A stretch of 40,745 bases of DNA from Gilliamella bombi (lineage in GTDB: Bacteria > Pseudomonadota > Gammaproteobacteria > Enterobacterales > Orbaceae). Numbering within the stretch: position 1 is the stretch's first letter; each line of letters opens with the position of its first letter. The DNA lies in NCBI RefSeq assembly GCF_900103255.1, contig NZ_FMWS01000013.1:1-40745 (forward strand), given 5' to 3'. Both the position numbers and the translations under genes were made by a program. Of this stretch, positions 17,707 to 26,369 are shown piece by piece. The notes beneath the pieces were generated by a model, which did no database searches, had not been told where the DNA came from, and saw only the letters and a program-made list of their open reading frames with translations.

Positions 17707-18669
17707 TTAGCTAATACCAGCTTGATGCAAATCATGGATGTTTAAAACCCCTACTAATTCATTGTTGTTATTAACAACCGGAGCGGCAGTAATATTATGA
17801 TCAGTAAATAATTTTAGTGCTTCGACAGCCTTCCAACTTTCAGGAATGCGATGTCCCAAGCTGGTCATAACGTCCATAATGTTATCTTGTAATGTACCAT
17901 TTTTTAATAATAAGCGACGTAAATCACCATCGGTAAATACACCAACTATTTTATTATTATCTTGGCAGATTGCAACTAGCCCTACTCCTGTACGGCTTAA
18001 TTCTAGCATGGCATCAAATACGGTTGCAGTTTGTGGTATTTTAGGAATACGATCACCTGTTCGCATTACATCTTTGACATGATTGAGTAATTTAGCCCCT
18101 AAACTACCTGCAGGGTGGGAGCGTGCAAAATCTTCTTCTTTAAAGCCTCGTGCTCGCATTACTGCAATTGCTAGCGCATCCCCCATTAATAATGTATTAG
18201 TTGAACTAGAGGTTGGCGCAAGTCCCATAGGACAAGCTTCTTTTTCAATTGAAATATCAAGAATTGCTTGGGCTGATTTAGCAAGTGGTGAATCCAACCC
18301 TCCAGTGATAGCAATAACAGGCACCTGCATTTCTGTAAGAATAGGTAAAATTAAATTAAATTCCTTAGCTCGACCCGAGTATGAAATTAATATAGCTACG
18401 TCGTTTTGAGTTATCATTCCTAAGTCGCCATGCAGGGCTTCCGATGGATGCATAAAAAAAGCAGGACTTCCTGTACTAGCTAACGAAGCGGCAATCTTTT
18501 TCCCTATATGCCCTGATTTTCCAATACCCGAAACAACGACTTTACCTTTGGCGGTTAAAATAAGTTTGCATGCGTTAACAAAATCTTTGCCTAATCTATC
18601 TGGTAATTTTTTTGCTTCGTATATCTCCAATTCAAGAAGCTCTCGACCATATTGTAATAATTTATCCAT
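17707..18669 (-). CDS. kdsD: D-arabinose 5-phosphate isomerase (KdsD/KpsF/GutQ family)
   Basis: 320 residues (E. coli KdsD 328, GutQ 321). Converts ribulose-5-P to arabinose-5-P, the first step to KDO for lipopolysaccharide. SIS domain (about 30-170) with VSGIGKSGHIGKK and ASTGSPAFFMHPSEALHGDLGM, then two CBS domains (about 200-255 and 265-320). No kdsC or lpt genes adjoin it, so its usual neighbourhood is lost. I cannot separate KdsD from GutQ by sequence alone; absence of gut genes favours KdsD. Confidence 0.88.
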   Translation of the reverse strand: MDKLLQYGRELLELEIYEAKKLPDRLGKDFVNACKLILTAKGKVVVSGIGKSGHIGKKIAASLASTGSPAFFMHPSEALHGDLGMITQNDVAILISYSGRAKEFNLILPILTEMQVPVIAITGGLDSPLAKSAQAILDISIEKEACPMGLAPTSSSTNTLLMGDALAIAVMRARGFKEEDFARSHPAGSLGAKLLNHVKDVMRTGDRIPKIPQTATVFDAMLELSRTGVGLVAICQDNNKIVGVFTDGDLRRLLLKNGTLQDNIMDVMTSLGHRIPESWKAVEALKLFTDHNITAAPVVNNNNELVGVLNIHDLHQAGIS

Positions 18670-18834
18670 TTAATTAGCCTATTGAATAAAACGTGTTATC
18701 AGTGCATTTATAATCGGAAATTAAGGACAAGACGATTATAAAAGATGAACAGGTTTTAGTTTAACAATTAATGTTTAAATATTCAAAAAAGTATGCATTT
18801 TAGACTTAATATTTACTAATTACTTTTTAATAAT

Positions 18835-19458
18835 CTAAAAACCTAGGGCAACTTTAATTCCTAGTGTAATTAAAATGCCTCCTAGTAATTTATCAATTAT
18901 AAATTGAATTTTAAAGTAACGTCGTTGTACACTTTGCCTTTGAAAAATAAAGACGACAAAAGGCCACCAAAAAACACCTTCAATCCAAATAATAAACGCA
19001 ACGATTAGCTTATCAAGTGTTGATGATTCTGCATTAAGCACTTGAGTAAAGGTAGCTAAAAAAAATAACGTTGCTTTAGGATTAAGTAAATTACATAAAA
19101 AACCTTGCATAAAGGCTGATTTTTCTGAAATTGGCTGCATGAGTTGTGGCTTACCAATATAGGTGGTATTTGGTTTTTGAGCGAGCAGTGCCTTTATGCC
19201 AAGCCATATTAAGTAAGTGGCACCCGCATAGCGTAAGGCGTTATAAAGAAGTGGAGTTGTGGTGATAAGTACTGCAATACCCGCAATACAATAGCTCATA
19301 TGAACTAAGATGGCGATGATGACGCCTAGACAAGTGAGCAATGCTATCTTGCGGTTATAGCTTAAGCTATTTTTTAACACCAAAAAGAAATCAGGCCCAG
19401 GTGAGATCATACCTAAAAAGCTAATTGTAGAGACAAAAATTAATGTATCAAACGTCAT
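18835..19458 (-). CDS. LysE/RhtB family amino-acid exporter
   Basis: 207 residues, family-typical. It begins with a membrane segment and the signature ISPGPDFFLVLKNSL (about 19-33); about six hydrophobic segments follow, plus the central NLLNPKATLFFLATFTQV motif (about 112-130). RhtB-type proteins export amino acids such as threonine, homoserine or leucine; substrate not predictable. The gene starts 9 bp after the stop of the upstream sulfatase-fold gene, so they are probably co-transcribed. Confidence 0.85.
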   Translation of the reverse strand: MTFDTLIFVSTISFLGMISPGPDFFLVLKNSLSYNRKIALLTCLGVIIAILVHMSYCIAGIAVLITTTPLLYNALRYAGATYLIWLGIKALLAQKPNTTYIGKPQLMQPISEKSAFMQGFLCNLLNPKATLFFLATFTQVLNAESSTLDKLIVAFIIWIEGVFWWPFVVFIFQRQSVQRRYFKIQFIIDKLLGGILITLGIKVALGF

Positions 19459-19467
19459 TTTTCGTGC

Positions 19468-20910
19468 CTATTTAAATACTTGTGCTGAATTATTGAGCGT
19501 TGCAATATTAGATTTATTTTGTTCAATAAACTGTTTTTTATCAAAATTAGGTTCAGTTAAATAGTCAGTCAAAAATTTAGCGTTAGTTTTGACTTGGGCT
19601 CCATTTAAAATTAAACGAGGTAAGTCAATCTGATAAATAGTTTGATCAGTGTTTTTTTGTAGATCTTGCGTATGTGCATTTGTTAATAAATAAAGTTTGC
19701 GTTCTTTTTCTGAAAGACGATTGATTGTTGGTGTGCCTGCTCCCATCATTAAATGATCTGGAAAAATATAAAATACAGTATCTTCTAATACACCTTCTTC
19801 TTTTAGATGTTGGATAAAAATTCCCAAATTATGATCTAGTGAAGCAGCAACGAAAGACATATTATCTGATTTTGGTGAAATAACCGATTTCATTCTTTCA
19901 TCATCAAAACCATTTGGTGCATGAGTTGAAACAGTTGAAATAAATAAAGCAAAAGGTTTTTTTGTTTTGCGCATTTCAGTAATTTGTTTTTGCGCTACAT
20001 CAAAAATGTCTTTGTCATACAGCCCAAAAGGTGCTGGTGGATATTGGCCGACATAGTTTTTTTCAGAAATGACTTGCATACCAAACAGTTCTGCAGTGTG
20101 ACCAATACCAGCAAAATCAGGGCTAGCCATTACATAACGGGTTTGATAGCCCGCTTGATTAAGTATATCGCCTAGGCTAACTAGATTGGTTTTGTCTGCG
20201 CGCATTAGTGGTGATGTTGTGTAGCCACCAATTAGAAAGGGCATACCGGTCATATAAGTGTACATCGATGCGGTAGTCCATGAGCTTCCTGGACTCATGG
20301 GCATATTAGCAAAAAAGGTATAATCTTGGCGAAGTTTTTGTAAATTAGGGGTAATATCCTCAAAATCGAAAAAGCCTTGTTCAAATGATTCTAAAGATAA
20401 AACAATAATATTTTTACCTTGATAGCTAACAAGCTGATCTTTATTGGTATAGTGAGTCATATTAAGTGATTGTAACGCCTGCTCAAATGGCTCACGAGGT
20501 GCGCTTGTAACTTGATAGATTTCGTATAAGCGACTGAATGGACCATTATTGTAACTGATGGATACTATTGCCACAAAGGCTAGTAACAGACGAAATACTA
20601 AATGACATTTACGTTTGCATAAATCTGCGAGTTTTGATAGCAAAAAAATAAGGGAAAAAAAGACAACGATAACTAAGACTGCTTGTAATTTAAAAATAAA
20701 TAGCCCTTCGATTATGTCATTAATGTTTAAATTTACATAAAACTGATAATCAATAAAGCCACCACTAAAATAGATAGAAGTTAGCTCCATTACAATAAAG
20801 ATCGTTAGTAAAGTTATGGTTAGCATTTGCCATTTTGTCTGTTTAAAGAGTGAGGCAAAAACAATTGTAATAATAAAAAGTGGCAAAACAATTAATGTCG
20901 ATAATGGCAT
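19468..20910 (-). CDS. LTA synthase / phosphoglycerol transferase-like sulfatase-fold membrane enzyme
   Basis: 480 residues. Four to five N-terminal membrane segments (about 1-125) are followed by a periplasmic alkaline-phosphatase-superfamily domain (about 165-450). Catalytic landmarks: IIVLSLESFEQ (metal-binding Glu), GSSWTTASMYTYMTGMP (likely nucleophile Thr), THAPNGF, and IFPDHLMMG (metal Asp-His). Relatives are LtaS, OpgB and similar enzymes that move phosphoglycerol from phosphatidylglycerol onto glycans. In a Gram-negative the acceptor is probably a periplasmic glucan or surface glycan. It is divergent from the Fur-box cluster at 21147. Confidence 0.82.
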   Translation of the reverse strand: MPLSTLIVLPLFIITIVFASLFKQTKWQMLTITLLTIFIVMELTSIYFSGGFIDYQFYVNLNINDIIEGLFIFKLQAVLVIVVFFSLIFLLSKLADLCKRKCHLVFRLLLAFVAIVSISYNNGPFSRLYEIYQVTSAPREPFEQALQSLNMTHYTNKDQLVSYQGKNIIVLSLESFEQGFFDFEDITPNLQKLRQDYTFFANMPMSPGSSWTTASMYTYMTGMPFLIGGYTTSPLMRADKTNLVSLGDILNQAGYQTRYVMASPDFAGIGHTAELFGMQVISEKNYVGQYPPAPFGLYDKDIFDVAQKQITEMRKTKKPFALFISTVSTHAPNGFDDERMKSVISPKSDNMSFVAASLDHNLGIFIQHLKEEGVLEDTVFYIFPDHLMMGAGTPTINRLSEKERKLYLLTNAHTQDLQKNTDQTIYQIDLPRLILNGAQVKTNAKFLTDYLTEPNFDKKQFIEQNKSNIATLNNSAQVFK

Positions 20911-21074
20911 AAGATATTGTTACTCAATATATTCAAAAATCAATTTTGCCTAAGTATATACTTAATGGATAAAAAAATAAAAATATCGGTTGATAATGTT
21001 TGATTTGTGGTTTTGAAATTCGAAATTGGGTATGTATTGTATGAATAATAATTATAGCACCATAGTACCTTAAA

Positions 21075-21089
21075 TGATAATTGTTATTA
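21075..21089 (+). promoter_or_regulatory. Fur box upstream of the iron-uptake cluster
   Basis: TGATAAT-T-GTTATTA matches the 7-1-7 Fur consensus TGATAAT-N-ATTATCA at 12 of 14 positions. It lies about 75 bp before the first gene. Iron-replete Fur would repress the cluster. It fits the gene content, but binding is inferred. Confidence 0.75.
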
Positions 21090-21161
21090 TTTGAGGTTGA
21101 TAATTAATTCTATTCGCAATAAGATATTGATGAAATTATTGCGATAATGTCCGAGGTTGCT

Positions 21162-21800
21162 ATGCCGTGGTTTATACGGAAAATAGTTGTTATTTTATTT
21201 GTATCTTTGTTTTCACACTCTTTTTGTTATGCCGATATTGCATTACCTACCCCTCAAACTAAAGATGGAATGAGTCTATTTGAAAGTCTAAAAAAACGAT
21301 CTTCAACTCCTGGGGGGGGCTTTCCTACTGGTAAAATTTCTGATGACGAACTTTCGACAGTACTTTGGGCTGCAAGTGGTTTAAATCGTGGTAAAACAGG
21401 GTGGACGGTGCCGATGGTTAAGGGTAAATCTCCTTATGTGAGAATCTACCTCGCCAGTGAAAAGGGTACTTTTTTATATGAGTGGGAAGGTCATTATTTA
21501 AAAGAAATTAATAATAAAGATATTCGTGCTGATATTGGTTTGCAAAGTTTTACAAGGCGAGCAGCCTATTCATTGATTTTTGTGTCGGATGCTAGTGCAT
21601 TAACCGATATAAATCCAGAACAAATCGCTAACTTTAATTACACGGCCGTTGGTGCAATGAGTCAAAACGCTTATTTAGTTGCGTCGGCACTAAAATTAAG
21701 CGCTCGTTATATTCACTCCATTAAACCAGAAGTTATTAGCCAAGAGCTACAATTACCAGAAGGCAGTAAACCACTAGGTATGCTTTTAATAGGAAAATAA
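21162..21800 (+). CDS. Exported SagB/ThcOx-type nitroreductase-like protein
   Basis: I choose ATG 21162 over 21147 because GAGG lies 5 nt before it; the product is then 212 residues, starting MPWFIRKIVV, with a Sec signal peptide ending near SFCYA. The mature part reads SLFESLKKRSS (FMN-binding RRS-like start), ISDDELSTVLWAASGLNRG, then RIYLASEKGTFLYEWEGH. That is the layout of periplasmic nitroreductase-superfamily proteins of SagB/ThcOx type. A second Arg of the usual RRSxR motif is replaced by a PGGG stretch encoded by a G8 run. First gene of the iron cluster, 16 bp before the FTR1 gene. Inferred role: flavin-dependent redox step on iron or a carrier. Flavin binding is unproven. Confidence 0.65.
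   Translation: MPWFIRKIVVILFVSLFSHSFCYADIALPTPQTKDGMSLFESLKKRSSTPGGGFPTGKISDDELSTVLWAASGLNRGKTGWTVPMVKGKSPYVRIYLASEKGTFLYEWEGHYLKEINNKDIRADIGLQSFTRRAAYSLIFVSDASALTDINPEQIANFNYTAVGAMSQNAYLVASALKLSARYIHSIKPEVISQELQLPEGSKPLGMLLIGK
21312..21319 (+). repeat. G8 homopolymer in the nitroreductase-like gene
   Basis: Eight consecutive G encode most of the PGGG stretch in the FMN-site region. A slip by one base would truncate the first gene of the iron cluster. Confidence 0.85.
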
Positions 21801-21816
21801 AAGGTAAAGTTAAGAT

Positions 21817-23013
21817 ATGAAACGATTTTTAATACTTGCTTTGCTTCTTATTGGAAGTTTAATGGCTTTGGCCCCATCATCTTATGCTGCCGAAAAAAAA
21901 TACGAAAGTTGGAATGCTATTGTTGACGAAATGGATACCATCTTAAATGACGCTTATGATATCTATTTTATAAAAGATGTTGAGCGTGCTAAAGCTCGAG
22001 TTAATAATGCCTATTTTGGCTTTTATGAAAAGCATGGGGTTGAGCGTGCGGTTATGTCTTATATTTCGGGTAAACGAGGAACCGATACCGAATATCAATT
22101 TGCCAAAATTAAACGTTTAATGAACGATGGTGCGTCGAATAAAGTTGTTAGAAATGAAATTGATACTATTTTAAAAATGTTACATGAAGATGCTAACGAA
22201 CTAGATGGTAAGCAAGAGAGCGGTTGGAGCATTCTGTTAGCTTCGTTTATTATCATTTTTAGGGAAGGGCTGGAAGCGATTTTAGTGATTGCGGCAATTT
22301 CAGCATATTTGGTTCGTTCTGGACATCTTGCCATGGTAAAAGTAGTTTATATGAGCTCACTTGTAGCTATTTTTGCCAGTATTTTAGCGGCAATTGCTCT
22401 TCATACTGTGTTTGATATTAGCGGCGCAAATCAAGAAATTGTTGAAGGAATTGCTATGCTCTTGGCAACAGTTGTACTATTTTTTATTAGTAATTGGATG
22501 TTTTCAAAGGCAGAAGCTGAGGCTTGGAAAAGCTATGTTGAAGAAAAGGTACAAACTGCAGTGTCATCTGGTAGTCGCTTTGCCTTAGGTTTTGCTGCCT
22601 TTTTAGCTGTTTTTCGTGAAGGTGCTGAAACGATCTTGTTTTACCAAGCAATGCTAATTGAAGCTAAAGAACACATGGATATGGTTTGGTATGGGCTAGC
22701 TATTGGAACGATAATTCTTGCGATTATTTTTGTCGTTATTCGTTTTGGTACCATGAAATTACCAATTCGCCCATTCTTTATTGGCACTAGTATTTTGATG
22801 TATATCATGGCAATAGCTTTTGCCGGTGGTGGAGTAAAAGAATTACAAGAGGCTGATATGATCCCAGTTACTTCTGTTGATTTTATACATTCTGTCGAAG
22901 TTTTAGGTATTTACCCAACAGTCGAGACATTAGTTCCACAAATAATTATGGTATTTATTGTGGTAGTTTCTGTCATATATTACAAAGCTAAACATAGTTG
23001 TAAAAAGCAATAA
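21817..23013 (+). CDS. FTR1 family iron permease (FetM/Cj1658-like)
   Basis: 398 residues. Signal peptide (about 1-24, ending SSYAA), a periplasmic helical domain (about 27-135), then seven membrane segments. Two REXXE iron-translocation motifs are at R149-E153 (REGLE) and R267-E271 (REGAE). FTR1 proteins carry iron across the inner membrane; bacterial partners include the periplasmic P19. It is close to UPEC/Yersinia FetM and Campylobacter Cj1658 by architecture. Spaced 118 bp from the P19 gene. Confidence 0.92.
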   Translation: MKRFLILALLLIGSLMALAPSSYAAEKKYESWNAIVDEMDTILNDAYDIYFIKDVERAKARVNNAYFGFYEKHGVERAVMSYISGKRGTDTEYQFAKIKRLMNDGASNKVVRNEIDTILKMLHEDANELDGKQESGWSILLASFIIIFREGLEAILVIAAISAYLVRSGHLAMVKVVYMSSLVAIFASILAAIALHTVFDISGANQEIVEGIAMLLATVVLFFISNWMFSKAEAEAWKSYVEEKVQTAVSSGSRFALGFAAFLAVFREGAETILFYQAMLIEAKEHMDMVWYGLAIGTIILAIIFVVIRFGTMKLPIRPFFIGTSILMYIMAIAFAGGGVKELQEADMIPVTSVDFIHSVEVLGIYPTVETLVPQIIMVFIVVVSVIYYKAKHSCKKQ

Positions 23014-23131
23014 TTATTAATATTGCTTATTTGCTTAAAATTGCATAAATGCGGATTGAAAAACTGAGTTGTGTTAATACCCAAAAAAACAAGTGTAATA
23101 AATTTTCAAAAACTAAGAGAAGGAGTTTTCA

Positions 23132-23695
23132 ATGAAAAAATTAGTTTTATCAGCAGGTATTGCTTCAATACTTGCCTTATCTTCATTCGTTCATGCAGCA
23201 GCACCGGCACCTGGCGAACAAAAAGGATTTGAAGAGTTTCCAATTGGTGATGAAGTAACCGTGGGGCCATTACACATTGGTGCTGTTTATTTCCAACCTG
23301 TTGATATGGAACCCGCTGGTATGGGTGGTTTACCAGCCTCAAAATCAGACATGCACATTGAAGCTGATATTTCAGCTGCAGAAGGTAATAACTTAGGTTA
23401 TGGCGTAGGTGATTTTGTTCCTTACTTAACTGTAAAATATAAAATTCAAAAGCAAGGCAGTGATAAAGTGATTGAAGGTAACTTTATGCCAATGAATGCA
23501 TCTGATGGTCCTCACTATGGTAATAATATAAAATTAGATGGTGCTGGTAAATATAAAGTAACATTTATGATTGAAAACCCAGAAAAACAAGGTTATTTAC
23601 TACATGTTGATAAAGAAACAGGTGTGGAAGGACGCTTTTGGAGCAAACCTATCGAAGTTTCTTGGGACTTTGATTACATTCCACGCGCATGGTAA
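23132..23695 (+). CDS. P19-type periplasmic iron-transport protein (FetP/Tpd)
   Basis: 187 residues. Signal peptide (about 1-23) with cleavage near VHAAA. The mature part has VGPLHIGAVYFQPVDME (about 44-60), KSDMHIEADIS (His about 75) and GPHYGNNI. These residues match the metal-binding His/Met/Glu set of the P19 family, which binds Cu2+ and an iron site as a dimer and is needed for growth under iron limitation. Strong ribosome binding site GAAGGAG. A strong hairpin follows at 23738, so its mRNA may be more abundant than the downstream genes. Confidence 0.92.
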   Translation: MKKLVLSAGIASILALSSFVHAAAPAPGEQKGFEEFPIGDEVTVGPLHIGAVYFQPVDMEPAGMGGLPASKSDMHIEADISAAEGNNLGYGVGDFVPYLTVKYKIQKQGSDKVIEGNFMPMNASDGPHYGNNIKLDGAGKYKVTFMIENPEKQGYLLHVDKETGVEGRFWSKPIEVSWDFDYIPRAW

Positions 23696-23737
23696 TGATT
23701 TTAAAATAACTAATTATATTAAATAATTAATAATCAG

Positions 23738-23766
23738 TTATTGGTGAGCATTATGCTCACCAATAA
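23738..23766 (+). terminator. Intra-operon hairpin between P19 and DUF2318 genes
   Basis: TTATTGGTGAGCAT (23738-23751) and ATGCTCACCAATAA (23753-23766) form a near-perfect stem with one unpaired T, which in practice means a 3-5 nt loop. There is no T-run after it (ATATTTGC), so attenuation or 3'-end protection of the P19 message is more likely than full termination. Confidence 0.6.
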
Positions 23767-23785
23767 TATTTGCAATAGTTAGGCA

Positions 23786-25042
23786 ATGAATATGCTTCAA
23801 TACCTTATCAATATTACCGATAATACTTTCGTTCCAGCAATGATGATGGCATTACTGAGCGCTGCAATTATAAGATCCACGCCTCATCATATTAAAAAAA
23901 TTATTTTGTTTGGTTTTGTATTGGGCTTTATTGCTGCATTGATTTATGCCATTTTAAAACGCAACACAGGGTTTGCTGTTCGTGAATATTATGATCTTGG
24001 AGTGATCATACCTTGGGTTATTATTGCTATACCGTTGATTGTTGCTATTTGCTTGCAAAAATCCACCCATAATCGAACTGGTAAATTCTTTTTTACAATG
24101 TTATTTGTGCTAAGTATTGGTTTGATAAGTGCACAGTCTTTACCTAATTTAATGCTCTATCCATTCGAATTTTCTGTCGGAATGGACTCTATTTTTAATA
24201 ATGATTACTTGTTTAAATGGGTTGGTTATGGATTTGCTTTACTTATAATCTTGTTAACTGGGCTATTTACTTTCCGTATATGTGGACGATTATCGACAAA
24301 ATTTATTTTTGCTATTACTTCACTGTCAATTATTATTTTCACTATTCAAAATAGTATTAATATTCTACAAATTTTGATTGTTAGGCGTTTTATCTCATCC
24401 CAACCATGGATGATGGAGTTGATTATTTTTATTCTTGGTCATGTTAATTTCTTTATCTTTATTTTCATGGCAATTGTGCTTTGTTTAGCCAATGTTTTGT
24501 ATATCAAATCAAAAACAACTTCGTTAGTGGGTAATAACCCTGCTCAAATTCGTAAACTTAAAGCACAATTACATAGCGATAGAAGATCTGCCCTAATGAT
24601 TATGGCTGGTACAGCAATAACCGCATATACTGTGACGCGCGCACGTTACATTTTTGAAAAAGGCGTAGAACTTACACCGGCAGAGCCTATATTGACTAAT
24701 GCTGATGGCTTAATTGTTATCCCTCTCGATAAAGTGAACGACGGTAATTTACATCGTTATGGTTATCAGGCAACAGATGGAACTTTAGTTCGCTTTATTG
24801 TTATTAAAAAAAGCGATAATGCTTATGGTGTAGGTTTTGATGCTTGCGATATTTGTGGTGCAAGTGGTTACTACCAACGCGGTGATCAAGTCGTTTGTAT
24901 TTTGTGCGATGTAGTAATGAACATTGCAACGATTGGATTTTCAGGAGGATGTAACCCAGTTCCACTTAAATACGAAATTATTGACGGCAATATGGTGATT
25001 CGTCCAGCTAACCTTGAAGCAGAAAAAAGTCGTTTCAAATAA
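23786..25042 (+). CDS. DUF2318 membrane protein with Fe-S-type cysteine motif (Cj1660-like)
   Basis: 418 residues. About eight membrane segments (about 10-250) and one short segment (about 270-287), then a soluble C-terminal domain (about 300-418) containing CDIC at 354-357 and CILC at 371-374, and a lone Cys in GFSGGCNPV. This is the DUF2318 predicted Fe-S domain found next to FTR1 and P19 in Campylobacter. It probably serves as a redox partner for iron reduction or release; this is inferred. Followed by the first ABC permease after 23 bp. Confidence 0.85.
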   Translation: MNMLQYLINITDNTFVPAMMMALLSAAIIRSTPHHIKKIILFGFVLGFIAALIYAILKRNTGFAVREYYDLGVIIPWVIIAIPLIVAICLQKSTHNRTGKFFFTMLFVLSIGLISAQSLPNLMLYPFEFSVGMDSIFNNDYLFKWVGYGFALLIILLTGLFTFRICGRLSTKFIFAITSLSIIIFTIQNSINILQILIVRRFISSQPWMMELIIFILGHVNFFIFIFMAIVLCLANVLYIKSKTTSLVGNNPAQIRKLKAQLHSDRRSALMIMAGTAITAYTVTRARYIFEKGVELTPAEPILTNADGLIVIPLDKVNDGNLHRYGYQATDGTLVRFIVIKKSDNAYGVGFDACDICGASGYYQRGDQVVCILCDVVMNIATIGFSGGCNPVPLKYEIIDGNMVIRPANLEAEKSRFK

Positions 25043-25065
25043 AAGCGTATTAAAAGGAATATTGT

Positions 25066-26352
25066 ATGTTTTGTAGAATGTTATTAAGTGTTTTAATTCG
25101 CCAAAAAAAGAAACTTTTTCTTATTGCCTTAACGGTTGCATTGGGTGTTTCGCTTGCTACTGCTATGCTAAATGTAATGTTTGACGTAGGTGATAAGGTG
25201 AATCAAGAGCTAAAAGCCTATGGTGCTAATCTCAATATCGTTCCTCGTGGTAGTGCTGTCATTAATGAAATGTACCAGCTTGATAACAATGATAGTGGGC
25301 AAGCTGTGCAATATATTAAAGAAGAAGAACTTGTTAGAATTAAGATGATTTTTTGGGCTTATAATATTGTTGATTTTGCACCTTTTCTAACAACTCAAGC
25401 GACATTTCATGATAAGCCAATTACGGTGGTAGGTACTTGGTTTAATAAACATCTTAATATTCCAACAGGTGATCAGGTTGATACGGGCATGTTAGCCATG
25501 AAATCATGGTGGACAATTGAAGGAAACACCATGACCGATGATAATTTGCAAGGAGCTATGGTGGGTGAATCTGTAGCCAAACAGTGGAATCTAAAGCTAG
25601 GCGATACGATAGATATAATTTCAACGAAAACAAACAAAAAGTTTACATTAACTATTAACAATATTTTTCATAGTGGTGGTGCTGAAGATACGCAAATTTA
25701 TGTCTCTTTACCAGTTGCACAAGATCTTGCCGATAAAAAAGGACTAGTTGAACGTGTTGAGGTTAGTGCATTAACCACTCCAGAAAACGAATTAGCTCGT
25801 AAAGCAGCGCAAGATCCAAACAGTTTATCTAGAACAGAATGGGATACATGGTATTGTACTGCTTATATTAGCTCAATTGCATACCAGCTAGAAGAGTTAA
25901 TGCCTGATGTGCGTGTGAAAGCTATTATGCAAGTTGCTGAGTCAGAAGGCTCCATTTTACAAAAAACACAATTACTAATGTTATTACTAACTATCTTATC
26001 ATTGATTTGTTCGGCGCTTGCTATTTCGAATTTGGTTACTGCTAACGTTATAGAGCGCAGTACCGAAATTGGCCTATTAAAAGCGCTTGGTGCAACTAAT
26101 ACAGCTGTTGCAATGCTAATATTAACTGAAATCTTTATTATTGCCTTACTTGGTGGATTTTTTGGTTACTTTATTGGTTTTGGTTTTGCGCAAATTATTG
26201 GTCATACTGTGTTTGGTTCTTTTGTTGAGCCTAAGATGATAATTATTCCTTTAGCCCTAATTATGGTGATCTTAATTACCTTTTTAGGTAGTTTACCAGC
26301 ATTGCGTATTATGATGTTTTTGCGTCCAACTGATGTGTTACATGGTCGATAA
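25066..26352 (+). CDS. FtsX/MacB-type ABC permease of the iron cluster (Cj1661-like)
   Basis: 428 residues. One N-terminal membrane segment (about 15-38), a large periplasmic domain (about 40-300), and three C-terminal membrane segments (about 305-420) with the ERSTEIGLLKALGATN coupling motif typical of FtsX-domain permeases. Such permeases act as mechanotransmission devices on periplasmic partners rather than as classical importers. Next gene begins 17 bp later; the two permeases and the ATPase form one module. Confidence 0.88.
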   Translation: MFCRMLLSVLIRQKKKLFLIALTVALGVSLATAMLNVMFDVGDKVNQELKAYGANLNIVPRGSAVINEMYQLDNNDSGQAVQYIKEEELVRIKMIFWAYNIVDFAPFLTTQATFHDKPITVVGTWFNKHLNIPTGDQVDTGMLAMKSWWTIEGNTMTDDNLQGAMVGESVAKQWNLKLGDTIDIISTKTNKKFTLTINNIFHSGGAEDTQIYVSLPVAQDLADKKGLVERVEVSALTTPENELARKAAQDPNSLSRTEWDTWYCTAYISSIAYQLEELMPDVRVKAIMQVAESEGSILQKTQLLMLLLTILSLICSALAISNLVTANVIERSTEIGLLKALGATNTAVAMLILTEIFIIALLGGFFGYFIGFGFAQIIGHTVFGSFVEPKMIIIPLALIMVILITFLGSLPALRIMMFLRPTDVLHGR

Positions 26353-26369
26353 GGTGAAAGGTAAGTCTC

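Noticed and set aside
18083-18409. 108-codon plus-strand open frame inside kdsD
   Set aside because: Antisense shadow of the SIS domain.
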